From Clusia tigrina (Eukaryota; Arthropoda; Insecta; Diptera; Clusiidae), in assembly GCA_920105625.2 (NCBI GenBank), contig OV050030.1, positions 66,989,807-67,053,806 on the forward strand: 64,000 nt of DNA, read 5' to 3'. A program made the position numbers and the translations under genes. Each line of letters opens with the position of its first letter. Within the stretch, counting starts at the first letter, position 1. The notes beneath the pieces were generated by a model. The model saw nothing but the letters and a program-made list of their open reading frames with translations, did no database searches and was not told the origin of the DNA. Shown here piece after piece: positions 56,501 to 64,000 of this stretch.

Positions 56501-57290
56501 TAGGGAATAATATTCTTACATCTAATTCCAGCCATATTTTTGTGGTGGTCTAATAACTCCTCCACTACGTGTTTTCACCGCGTCAGGACTCGCAACTTGT
56601 TCTTGAATTATAGTTTCAGTCATCTCGTGGTTTGTTTAAGTATCGTTTTTTGTTTCCGATTCACTGCTGACAGCCGTTTCATATTCTTGTGATGATGAAT
56701 CATCATTGTAAATCAACACTGGCGTCGCTAAATCTTCACACGTTACAATTTGGCTGCTCAACAATGTCATTTGTTTCAGCACTATTAGCGATATTCGGTG
56801 GAATGATCTGAATTTCCCAAAAGTCATTTGAGTTAGGAGGATGATGCCTTATATTCTCTTCAAAATTTTTTTTCTTTGCAATGAATCGTCTATTCCGTCT
56901 AAAGAAACTATCAATAGTATCCCTAATAATATATGAACTATAATTTACAATACTGGCAATGGTTTCATAATTCCATTACTTTCCATTTTTTAAATATCAC
57001 GAGATCACCCGTTTTCAACACTGGTAATAATTTTGCATTCCTATCAAAATAATACTTTTGTGTTTCCCTTTATGTTTGATTCTACTCTGAACCGTTTTAT
57101 TAGTTATGTAATTTCTTTTCAGTAGATCATTAGCGATTGGAATTCTTGTTTTGATCATTCTGCCAAAAAAAAATTGTACCGGCGCCAATCCCATGCTTGC
57201 CCCTTGTGTGATGTTGTATTACAATATTCTATACTGATAGTGTTCGGTTTCATGTGCTTCATAACATCTTTTGAGTATATTGTTTGTGTT
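56500..57290 (-). pseudogene. Gyp-5 integrase C-terminal domain
   Basis: Minus-strand pieces read SIEYCNTTSHKG, FFGRMIKTRIPI, YFDRNAKLLPVLKTGDLVIF, and then SYIIRDTIDSFFRRNRRFIAK. This is the end of the catalytic domain and the SH3-like C-terminal domain of a gypsy integrase (the LKxGDxVxI and RRNRRxL motifs). Several frame changes are present. The last part (56636-56827) is an acidic, low-complexity tail. Confidence 0.75.
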
Positions 57291-58258
57291 GAATAACGCT
57301 TTACGCTACGGCATTCATGAAATTTCAAAATGAGAGTGTCATATTTTGAGAAAAGAAAGGGTAAAATGGTGAGTGCGGGTATATTACACAGCAAAAGTTA
57401 GGGCCAAAAGAGCAGTGAGGCAAGGGGTATATTTGAGTAAGCTGATTGCTCTTTAGTTTCTTTACATCAGGCACTCTCAAAAACACGACGGCGAGTTCGT
57501 GCCCCACACGTATAAGATCGTGTCTCACCCCGATTCCAAAGAAGAATATATACAAATAACTTCGTAAATCCAACAACAATATCAATGGGAATTTGAATGC
57601 AAGTGTACTCGTATGTGTGACGTAAGGGATATATTTGAGTATGCTGATTGCTTTTTAGTTACTTTACATTAGGGACTCTCAAAAATGCCACGGTGATTTT
57701 TTACCCCACACGAATAAGATCGTGTTTCACACCGATACCAAAGAACATATAAGAATAGACAGTTGATATGTATGTTTTTGTGCGAGTTCTGCTAGTGTGA
57801 GGTTTTAAAATTGATGTATGTAGTGATAAAAATACAGTGCACCCCCCTTTAACTCCAACTATCGTTATTCCTCAATTCACTAAACTTCTTAAAATAAATG
57901 AAAACAAAAAATTCTGTTCATAATTTCTCATTGTCAATGAACCCGTAAGATCCACACGTCGAAATATTGCAGTTGTATTTAAGTACAAATATTAATTTGA
58001 CAAAATAAAAAATTATTTTCGTCATTATTAAAACAAGAAACACAACCTCTGTTCAATCAAAAGCATAAAGCCGTTAACTTAATTCGTTTAGCTGTATTTT
58101 TTTAACCTATTTTGAAGATTTTTCTGAGATTATTGAAACTGTTGTTATATGTGAGAATCCTGTAAAAAGATTTACTTCTTATTTGACCGGCAATTTCTAA
58201 ATCTTGGCCTCCTTCTATTCCAAATCCAAGCATTAGTTACTTTATAAAAAAAAAAAAA
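57291..58258 (+). other. Insertion in the Gyp-5 integrase, with A-tail
   Basis: About 1 kb of non-coding sequence separates the integrase core from its C-terminal part. Its right end has a run of 13 A residues on the plus strand (58244-58258 region), which suggests a retroposed sequence. It contains a 202-bp-period tandem repeat (57422-57750). The exact ends and any target duplication are unclear. Confidence 0.5.
57422..57750 (+). repeat. Two-unit tandem repeat, period about 202
   Basis: Units of about 128 bases at 57422-57550 and 57624-57750. Both begin AAGGG(G/A)TATATTTGAGTA and contain ACTCTCAAAAA, CCCCACACG and AAGATCGTGT. They differ at about 15 percent of positions by eye. Confidence 0.85.
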
Positions 58259-58262
58259 GTTA

Positions 58263-58739
58263 TTAAACGTACGACGTTACGATACATCGAAACTGCTTGC
58301 TTTTTGGAATGGCAACACCCTTTTCGGCCAGCCCATTGCATTGTGCATAACAAGGGCTCGAAAATCGTATGACAATGTTATAATCATAAGCGAATCTATC
58401 AAATTCACCCGATCCGAAAGGCACATTATCACAATTGATAACTATTGGATACCCAATTTTGTTAAAATTAATTTTCAATTTATTTATAATGTGGCCCGAA
58501 GTTTTGTTATTCAATTGCTCGAGCAGCAATAATCCAGAATATGCATCTATTACTGCGAGATCCAGGGTACTCAACTAGATCTGCTGCCACAACATGCATT
58601 GGATATTCCGGTGGTTCCTCTTGTACTAATTTCTCTTTTTGCTGAGTGCGTGTGAATTTTTGACTTATGGAGCATGATGCGACCATATATTTTATTTGAA
58701 CGTTCATCATTGCGGAATAACAATCCATTTTCATGCTTG
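58263..58739 (-). pseudogene. Gyp-5 integrase core
   Basis: Minus-strand reading gives MHVVAADLVEYPGSRS (first catalytic Asp in AADL), YSGLLLLEQLNNK, VINCDNVPFGSGEFDRFA (second Asp) and CNGLAEKGVAI (Glu in AEKG). All three DDE positions are visible. One frame change lies near 58540. On the right it is cut at 58741 by Mar-2, and on the left by the insertion at 57291-58258. Confidence 0.85.
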
Positions 58740-58741
58740 TA

Positions 58742-58772
58742 AAGGGTTTTTCAAAAAAAACGCTACAAAAGT
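58742..58772 (+). repeat. Mar-2 left terminal inverted repeat
   Basis: It begins AAGGGTTTTTCAA and ends CGCTACAAAAGT. Its reverse complement is found at 59977-60007 with about five differences. Confidence 0.9.
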
Positions 58773-58853
58773 AAATCGATAGTGACAGCAAACGACGCCA
58801 TATTTTTTCCCGCTCTTTTGACATTTCTCTTCAGTAAGGTTTGCCATTTCATC

Positions 58854-59902
58854 ATGCAGAGACATACGAGCCAACAACGAGTCGAAATTATTAAAATTTA
58901 CTACCGAAATTCGGAGACAGTCGCCTCAACTTTAAGAGCGTTACGTCCAATTTATGGTCGTCATAATTGTCCTAGCAGATCAACAATTGAGCGTCTAGTG
59001 GAAAAATTTGAATTGACAAGCAGTGCCCGTAGTGTCGAGAATATTGCTGCCGCTGAGGCTTTAGTTCAAGAAAGCCCAAATGTGTCTCTCACCGTCGTTC
59101 TCAAGCGTTGGGCATCTCTGTGACGTCGTTGTGGGGAATTTTGCGAAAAGATCTTGACCTACATCCTTACAAAATCAAATTGACGCAAGAAATGAAGCCG
59201 CTTGACCACCATAAGCGTCGTATGTTCGTGAATTGGGCTGTGCAACAACTTGAAAATGATTCGGATTTTCATCGGAAAATCATCTTCAGCGATGAGGCTC
59301 ATTTCTGGCTGAATGGATTCGTCAATAAGCAAAATATGCGTTATTGGTTAGACAGCAATCCACACGTACTCCATGAGTCATCATTGCATCCGGAAAAAAT
59401 TACGGTTTGGTGCGGTTTATGGGCCGGCGGCGTCATTAGGCCGTACTTCTTCCGTGATGATCAAGACCGGCACATTACTGTGAATGCGAATCGCTACCGT
59501 TCAATGATAACCGAATATTTTTGGCCCCAATTGGATAATATGGACTTGGAGGACATGTGGTTCCAACAGGACGGCGCCACAAGCCACACAGTGAATGCCA
59601 CAATCAATTTACTGCAAACCAAGTTTGGTGAACGTGTTATCTCACGAAATGGCCGCCTCGATTGGCCGCCTCGGTCGTGCGATTTGAAGCCGTTAGATTA
59701 TTTCCTGTGGGGCTACGTCAAGTCTATGGTCTATGCCAACAAGCCAGCGACGATTGATGAACTTCGTACGAATATCGAACGTGAAATTGCAGCAGTATCG
59801 GCCGATTTATGCTTGAAAACCCTTGAAAATTGGGTTCAGCGTCTGGACTTCTGCAAGCGTGCCCGTGGTGGCCATGCAAAAGAAATCGAGTTCCATACAT
59901 AA
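58854..59902 (+). pseudogene. Mar-2 transposase, one frameshift
   Basis: Cut-and-paste transposase. The start is ATG 58854 (MQRHTSQQRVEIIKIYY), a helix-turn-helix region follows (CPSRSTIERLVEKF), then the catalytic core: IFSDEAHFWLNGFVNKQNMR (first Asp), MWFQQDGATSHTV (second) and WPPRSCDLKPLDYFLWGYVK (third, with 36 residues between the second and third by my count). It ends at the TAA at 59900-59902. The frame changes near 59085-59090, where TCTCTC appears to carry an extra CT. Both sides of that point are otherwise open, with all catalytic residues. It is related to Mar-1 but clearly a different family. Confidence 0.92.
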
Positions 59903-59976
59903 TGGCATCGAACGTACTTTCACAGGAATAAAGAATTTCATTGATATCTAAATCCGGGTTTGTTTTATTTAAAAAA

Positions 59977-60007
59977 ACTTTTGTAGCGGTCTTATTGAAA
60001 AACCCGG
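59977..60007 (-). repeat. Mar-2 right terminal inverted repeat
   Basis: On the minus strand it reads CCGGGTTTTTCAATAAGACC and then GCTACAAAAGT. It is bordered by TA at 60008-60009. Confidence 0.9.
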
Positions 60008-60009
60008 TA

Positions 60010-60265
60010 TTTATGAAATTCTCGAGTAGATAACCGACTCTGATAAAGCAGGATATTCTTCAGTATTTCTCAACACCGTTCAGCATTGTTTTTTAACGCT
60101 CATTGTTTTTGAAAAACAAACCGACGTTAATTCCCCCATTTCCACACATTCATCAAGTTGGGCAGGCGATAAGCAATCGGCAACAAGCATTTCCTTGCCC
60201 GGTTTGTATGTGACAGTCTGTTTGGGAGTTTTTATACCCAACAACATTTTTATGGGTATTCGCAT
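60010..60265 (-). pseudogene. Gyp-5 RNase H end
   Basis: Minus-strand frame 60265-60080 reads KMLLGIKTPKQTVTYKPGKEMLVADCLSPAQL, the final motif of a gypsy RNase H (VxYxPGKEMLVADxLSRA, with the Arg changed). It continues with a connector whose next part is cut by Mar-2 at 60007. The upstream RNase H and RT are absent, and BEL-2 sequence begins soon after on the right. Confidence 0.8.
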
Positions 60266-60289
60266 TTATCCCCATTTAATTCCAAAATC

Positions 60290-60850
60290 CCCACTCTGGT
60301 CAGCACTGCAGTCTTATCAGCATCTTATATGTTTGCATTAGCAACAGCACTAACGGCTTCCTGGCTGCTGTTGTGTTATTGTTTCATTTGCCTTACAATT
60401 TGTTGTTACTTTCCTTCGCGAAGAAGATTTAAATACTTTTTTTTGCATGTTTTGCTTTAAGTAAAGTGACTGAAAGTTTTTGGTGCTATTTTTTATATAG
60501 AAGGTTCGTGACGAGTTCTGACAGAGGTAAAAAGAGCAGTTGGTGACAAGAATGTAAGGTGACTGTGTAAAAATTTTAGCTCTCGCAGCAAATATAAACA
60601 AATTGTAATTAAAGAATATTAAAGTGCGAACAGCATACTAAATTTAAAAAAAATTGTTAGTTCTGATCATTGTTAAGCATTTTAAGTAATAAACACTATT
60701 AGAGAGAGTACAAATAATATTAATTAAATACACTAGTCTACAAAATTTTAGACTAAAAACTATAAAAATAAAAATATGAGAAATCTATGAAGCTCACTTC
60801 TTATGAACCCCTCGTCTAAGTTTTGGAGAAGAAAACTCTCCTACATTAAA
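60290..60850 (+). repeat. BEL-2 5' LTR and primer-binding site
   Basis: The LTR cannot be bounded without its partner, which is outside the window. It includes AATAAA at 60688-60693 and ends near 60845. The primer-binding site TGGTGCCGAAACCCGGGA starts at 60853, in the form common to BEL/Pao elements. Confidence 0.65.
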
Positions 60851-60987
60851 AGTGGTGCCGAAACCCGGGATCTGTCCTCGTGCTGACACAAATCCCTTAA
60901 ATTCTTAACCTAAAATTACTGCCGTCGTGCGACGGATAACAGAACCTATTTTGTTGCATCGAATTTCGTGCTCAAATTCACAACGGA

Positions 60988-62295
60988 ATGGAGTCAATTG
61001 ATGCTGCAATTGAAGAACAAAAAGGTATACACAAACATATTCAACGTTTAAATACATCTTTTGCTACTAAACCGAATGAAGCCAAAACTAAGGGGTATGT
61101 ACAAACCGTTTTGGAGGATTTGGAAGAAAACTTTCGTTTGTTCAGAGATGGCCACGACCAAGTTATGGTCAACGTACGGGAAAACTTGATTGCTGAAAAG
61201 GATGTGCCATACCTAAGTACCGATGTGTATTATACATGTTATGATACATATATTTTATTAAAAACAACTTTACTTGATCTAATGTTTGAATTTGATTCTC
61301 CACAGACTCCAACCGTCCGTTCCAGTACTCTCGCCACAAGCAGCCGAAATGAAACGTTCATCGCTGGAGCCAGACTGCCAAAAATTAACCTGCCGACATT
61401 TTCTGGAGATTATCTCGAGTGGATTTCTTATCGAGACACATTTTTATCGCTTGTTCATCACAGCCCCTCGCTTACGAATACTCAAAAATTTTTATATCTA
61501 CAAAGCTCGTGCACTGGTACACCTCTTTCGATTGTCAACGAATATCCAACTGCTGATTCTAGCTACGATATTGCGTGGAAAGCACCCGAGAGGAGATTTG
61601 ATAACGAAAGGAAGCTTGTCGATCAAATTCTTAACCGCCTGTTTTCAATCCCGCCTTTGTCAGGTAATGTGCAATCAGTGAAACAGTTACTTGATACCCC
61701 CAGAAGTGGCTTAGCTCAACTTAAAGCACTTGAAATTGATACCACTACATGGGATTCGATCTTAGTCTACATGACGTCACAAAAGCTTGATGTTCAAACT
61801 CGTAAGGAGTGGGAGCTGTCCCTTAAAGCTAATACAACGATACCACCCATCAAAGAAATGCTTGAATTTTTAGAAACAACTTTTCGGGCTCTTGAATGCG
61901 TTCAAGATGAAAGCCATTTCAGCCCACACAAAAGTAATAAAGACAAAAATTATGAGAATCGTCGTAAGCCAACGAAAACTATACGAGCCCACACAGCTAC
62001 TTCTACAATGTTGGATGAAAACTGCCCGTGCTGCAATAAACGTCATCCATTATACAAATGTTTTAAATTTGCAACGATATCTTCAGCAGAGAAGAAAAAC
62101 ATCGTTAATCAACATCGGTTGTGCAGAAACTGCCTTCGATCTGGACATCTACAGGCTACTTGTAAGTTAAAATCAGTATGCCAAACTTGTCATGAGCCAC
62201 ATCACACGGTAGTACACAACGAATACTTTTCCGGAAACAACTCTTCGATATCTGCAACTACAGCTAATTCTACCGCTAATTTTACAGTTAATTAA
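60988..62295 (+). CDS. BEL-2 Gag
   Basis: A 435-residue open frame starting MESIDAAIEEQKG. It encodes the structural protein that packages the element RNA. Residues 1-110 are helical. Residues 127-230 contain ARLPKINLPTFSGDYLEWISY, FLYLQSSCTGTPL and FDNERKLVDQILNRLF, the motifs of the BEL/Pao gag domain. Residues 345-412 have Cys/His modules: CPCCNKRHPLYKC, CRNCLRSGHLQATC and CQTCHEPHHTVVH. No stop interrupts it. The C-terminus at TAA 62293-62295 may be a truncation, since BEL Gag is normally continuous with Pol. Confidence 0.9.
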   Translation: MESIDAAIEEQKGIHKHIQRLNTSFATKPNEAKTKGYVQTVLEDLEENFRLFRDGHDQVMVNVRENLIAEKDVPYLSTDVYYTCYDTYILLKTTLLDLMFEFDSPQTPTVRSSTLATSSRNETFIAGARLPKINLPTFSGDYLEWISYRDTFLSLVHHSPSLTNTQKFLYLQSSCTGTPLSIVNEYPTADSSYDIAWKAPERRFDNERKLVDQILNRLFSIPPLSGNVQSVKQLLDTPRSGLAQLKALEIDTTTWDSILVYMTSQKLDVQTRKEWELSLKANTTIPPIKEMLEFLETTFRALECVQDESHFSPHKSNKDKNYENRRKPTKTIRAHTATSTMLDENCPCCNKRHPLYKCFKFATISSAEKKNIVNQHRLCRNCLRSGHLQATCKLKSVCQTCHEPHHTVVHNEYFSGNNSSISATTANSTANFTVN

Positions 62296-62299
62296 ACCA

Positions 62300-63107
62300 G
62301 ACTTTTGCTCCGCCAACTAATAACTTTATAGCAAAATTGGTACTAATTTTATAAATCCAGCCTTACTTGCCACAGTAAAGGTAATTATAAAAGTAAATGA
62401 CTCTTTTTATAGTTTTTTCTTTTATTTCTGAGAAACTAGCTCAGCTGTTATCTATACCGACACTAAAAACGCATGTCGATGTTTGTGGCATTGGAGGAAA
62501 TAAATCTGTAACGGTCAAAAAATCGGTAAAAATAAATCACTACTCCACGTACAAACAACAATTTGAAGTGACAATCAATGCACTTGTTGTACCTTCAGTT
62601 TCGTTATATGTTCCCCCCAAATTAAATTTGAAAATGGTTTCAGGGTTGCCAGAAATTTATCTTGCAGACAAAAATTTCTTGTTAGCAGAAAAAATTGATC
62701 TCCTTCTCGGAAATGACGTATATGGTGACCTATAACTATCTGGAATGAAAAAATTGGAAAATGGACTATTTTTTCAGGAAACTTATTTTGGATATATGGT
62801 TTCTGGTGTTCCGACATTAAATTTGCCTGCTACAACAATTTATGCTAATTTGTGTTCATTAGGAGACCAATTACGGCTGTTTTGGGAACAGGAGGAATTT
62901 TTCGATGAAAAACAATTCACACCTGAAGAATTGTTATGTGAAAAATTGTTTAAGGAAACTCACAGTATAGATGATAGAGGACGCTATACGGTCCATTTAC
63001 CGTTTAAAAGTTTACTACAAGGTAAACCCCCTCCTTCTTTTTCCCACACGGACTACAATGCACTAAAACGGTTTAAACAGCTGGAAATAACTTTAAAAAA
63101 AAGCTAA
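62300..63107 (+). pseudogene. BEL-2 protease region and linker
   Basis: The frame 62397-62735 has FISEKLAQLLSIPTLKTHVD and VCGIGGNKSVTVKKSVKI, then KIDLLLGNDVYGDL, which matches the retropepsin of BEL elements (SFISEKLAxxL and DLLLGxDxY). The DSG active-site motif that should precede FISEKL is not readable; the sequence there is T-rich (62398-62435). The next frame, 62745-63107, is the linker (FWEQEEFFDEKQFTPEE) to RT. A TAA at 62733-62735 separates them. Confidence 0.8.
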
Positions 63108-63109
63108 AA

Positions 63110-64000
63110 TTTGCTGAGGAATACAAGAAATTTATGACAGAGTATGAAACTCTTAACCATATGGTAAAACTTGGTGAGTACCCTCATGCCATACCAAAAA
63201 ATGCATATTTCTTTCTCCATCACGGTGTGCTCAGAGAAAGTAGCACAACAACAAAATTGCGTGTTGTTTTTGATGGCCGAAATCATAGACCTCCTCAGAC
63301 TTCTATAAATGAAGAGCTATCAGCTGGTCCTGCACTACAAAATGATTTGTCTACAATTATATCTCGATGAAGGCGATATCGAATTGCTTTCACAGCTGAT
63401 TTAGCGAAAATGTTCAGACAAATAAATGTCTGTAAAGAACATCAGCCTTTACAATGTATACTTTGGAGAGATGAGGCGTCAAACAAAATTAACATTTATA
63501 GTTTACTTACAGTGACATATGGTACAACATCAGCTCCATATTTGGCAATCAGAGTCTTACAACAACTCGCAGCAGATGAAGAGCAAAATTTTCCGCAAGC
63601 TAGTAAAATACTCCGCTCAGACACATATGTTGATGACGTCTTATCAGGAGCGGATAATTTTGAGGATGCTCTACAATTACAGCAACAACTTTGCTCACTT
63701 TTGAAATCTGGTGGATTTCACCTTCGGAAATGGAATGCCAACTCTTCACGATTACTTAATCATATTCCAGAAGAAGATCGTGAAAAGAAAGACCTATTTA
63801 CACTAAACCAACCAAACATGGCGAAAGCTCTTGGTCTTTATTGGGACATTACGAATGATTCGTTTTGTTTTACAATAATTTTTACTTTTTCTAATACTGT
63901 CACTAAACGTACTTTGCTTTCAGATGCAGCAAAATTATTTGATCCCCTAGGATGGTTATCTCCCACAACTATCAAAGCAAAAATTATGTTCCAGCAGCTA
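63110..64000 (+). pseudogene. BEL-2 reverse transcriptase and start of the Pao domain (partial)
   Basis: The entry reads YETLNHMVKLGEYPHAIPKNAYFFLHHGVLRES, then TKLRVVFDG and NEELSAGPALQNDLSTII. A TGA at 63368-63370 interrupts. It continues with AFTADLAKMFRQINV, the GTTSAPYLAIRVLQQLA box and the intact catalytic TYVDDVLSGADN at 63630-63660. After RT, KRTLLSDAAKLFDPLGWLSP begins the Pao-type peptidase-like domain. The window ends inside it. Confidence 0.92.

Larger units (their letters stand above)
58742..60007 (+). mobile_element. Mar-2: nearly complete mariner-like transposon
   Basis: A 1266-bp element with 31-bp terminal inverted repeats (58742-58772 and 59977-60007), flanked by the TA dinucleotide on both sides (58740-58741 and 60008-60009). 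The repeats share GGGTTTTTCAA and CGCTACAAAAGT with a few differences. The transposase gene fills the element. It sits in Gyp-5 between RNase H and integrase sequence. Confidence 0.93.
56500..60270 (-). mobile_element. Gyp-5: gypsy pol remnant, doubly interrupted
   Basis: A minus-strand gypsy element represented only by the RNase H end (60265-60010), integrase core (58739-58263) and integrase C-terminus (57240-56500). It is split by Mar-2 at a TA and by a roughly 1-kb insertion between 57290 and 58260. No LTRs were recognised. Confidence 0.8.
60290..64000 (+). mobile_element. BEL-2: 5' part of a BEL/Pao retrotransposon
   Basis: A plus-strand element with 5' LTR (start uncertain), primer-binding site (60853), gag (60988-62295), protease-linker region (62300-63107) and RT (63110-63960) entering a Pao-type peptidase/A17 region at the window end. 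It continues beyond 64000. The gag is intact; pol has at least one stop and a lost protease site. Confidence 0.9.

Overview
The window looks like insect nuclear DNA made almost entirely of nested, mostly dead transposable elements. I found no host protein-coding gene, rRNA, tRNA gene or CRISPR array that I could support. The element set (Ty3/gypsy elements of errantivirus-like and 412/mdg1-like types, BEL/Pao, Jockey-clade and I-clade LINEs, Tc1/mariner transposons) and the AT-rich composition suggest a higher fly (Diptera). The species cannot be read from the sequence. The general character is heterochromatin or a transposon-trap locus.

Layout, left to right. 1-2000: a BEL/Pao gag remnant on the minus strand. 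2838-3406: an orphan gypsy-type LTR with its 3' end duplicated. 3464-13937: a minus-strand errantivirus-like gypsy element (Gyp-1) with both LTRs, broken pol and a broken env. Its integrase is split by a 4.8-kb Jockey LINE (Jock-1, 5907-10698) flanked by a 12-bp target duplication. 14400-16907: a 5'-truncated minus-strand Jockey LINE (Jock-2). 16908-29187: gypsy family F1, copy A (plus strand), split by a minus-strand 412/mdg1-like element (Mdg-1, 21891-28772) with 497/498-bp LTRs. 30323-38040: F1 copy B, split by an internally deleted mdg1-like element (Mdg-2, 34620-37089). 39310-45488: a gypsy element (Gyp-3) with 227/235-bp LTRs and an ATAT target duplication, but without an integrase core.

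45493-47320: remnants, including a doubtful env-like piece. 47340-50261: an I-clade LINE abutting a truncated mariner-like element (Mar-1, to 51263). 51457-51980: an LTR of the same family as the one at 2838. 52010-53840: the 3' half of another gypsy (Gyp-4). 53845-54670: a Jockey tail (Jock-3). 54680-56500: unassigned DNA. 56500-60265: gypsy pol on the minus strand (Gyp-5), carrying a roughly 1-kb insertion and a nearly complete mariner-like element (Mar-2, 58742-60007). 60290-64000: the 5' part of a BEL/Pao element (BEL-2) that runs off the window.

The elements do not form a pathway. They form a record of successive insertions whose relative order can be read from nesting and target duplications. 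Four of the reverse transcriptases have lost a catalytic Asp of the YxDD box (Gyp-1, F1 copy B, Gyp-3, I-1). Mdg-1, Gyp-4, Mar-2 and BEL-2 are best preserved in their catalytic motifs. I did not find a new cellular system. The most testable larger idea is that this cluster acts as a piRNA-type transposon trap, which sequence alone cannot show.
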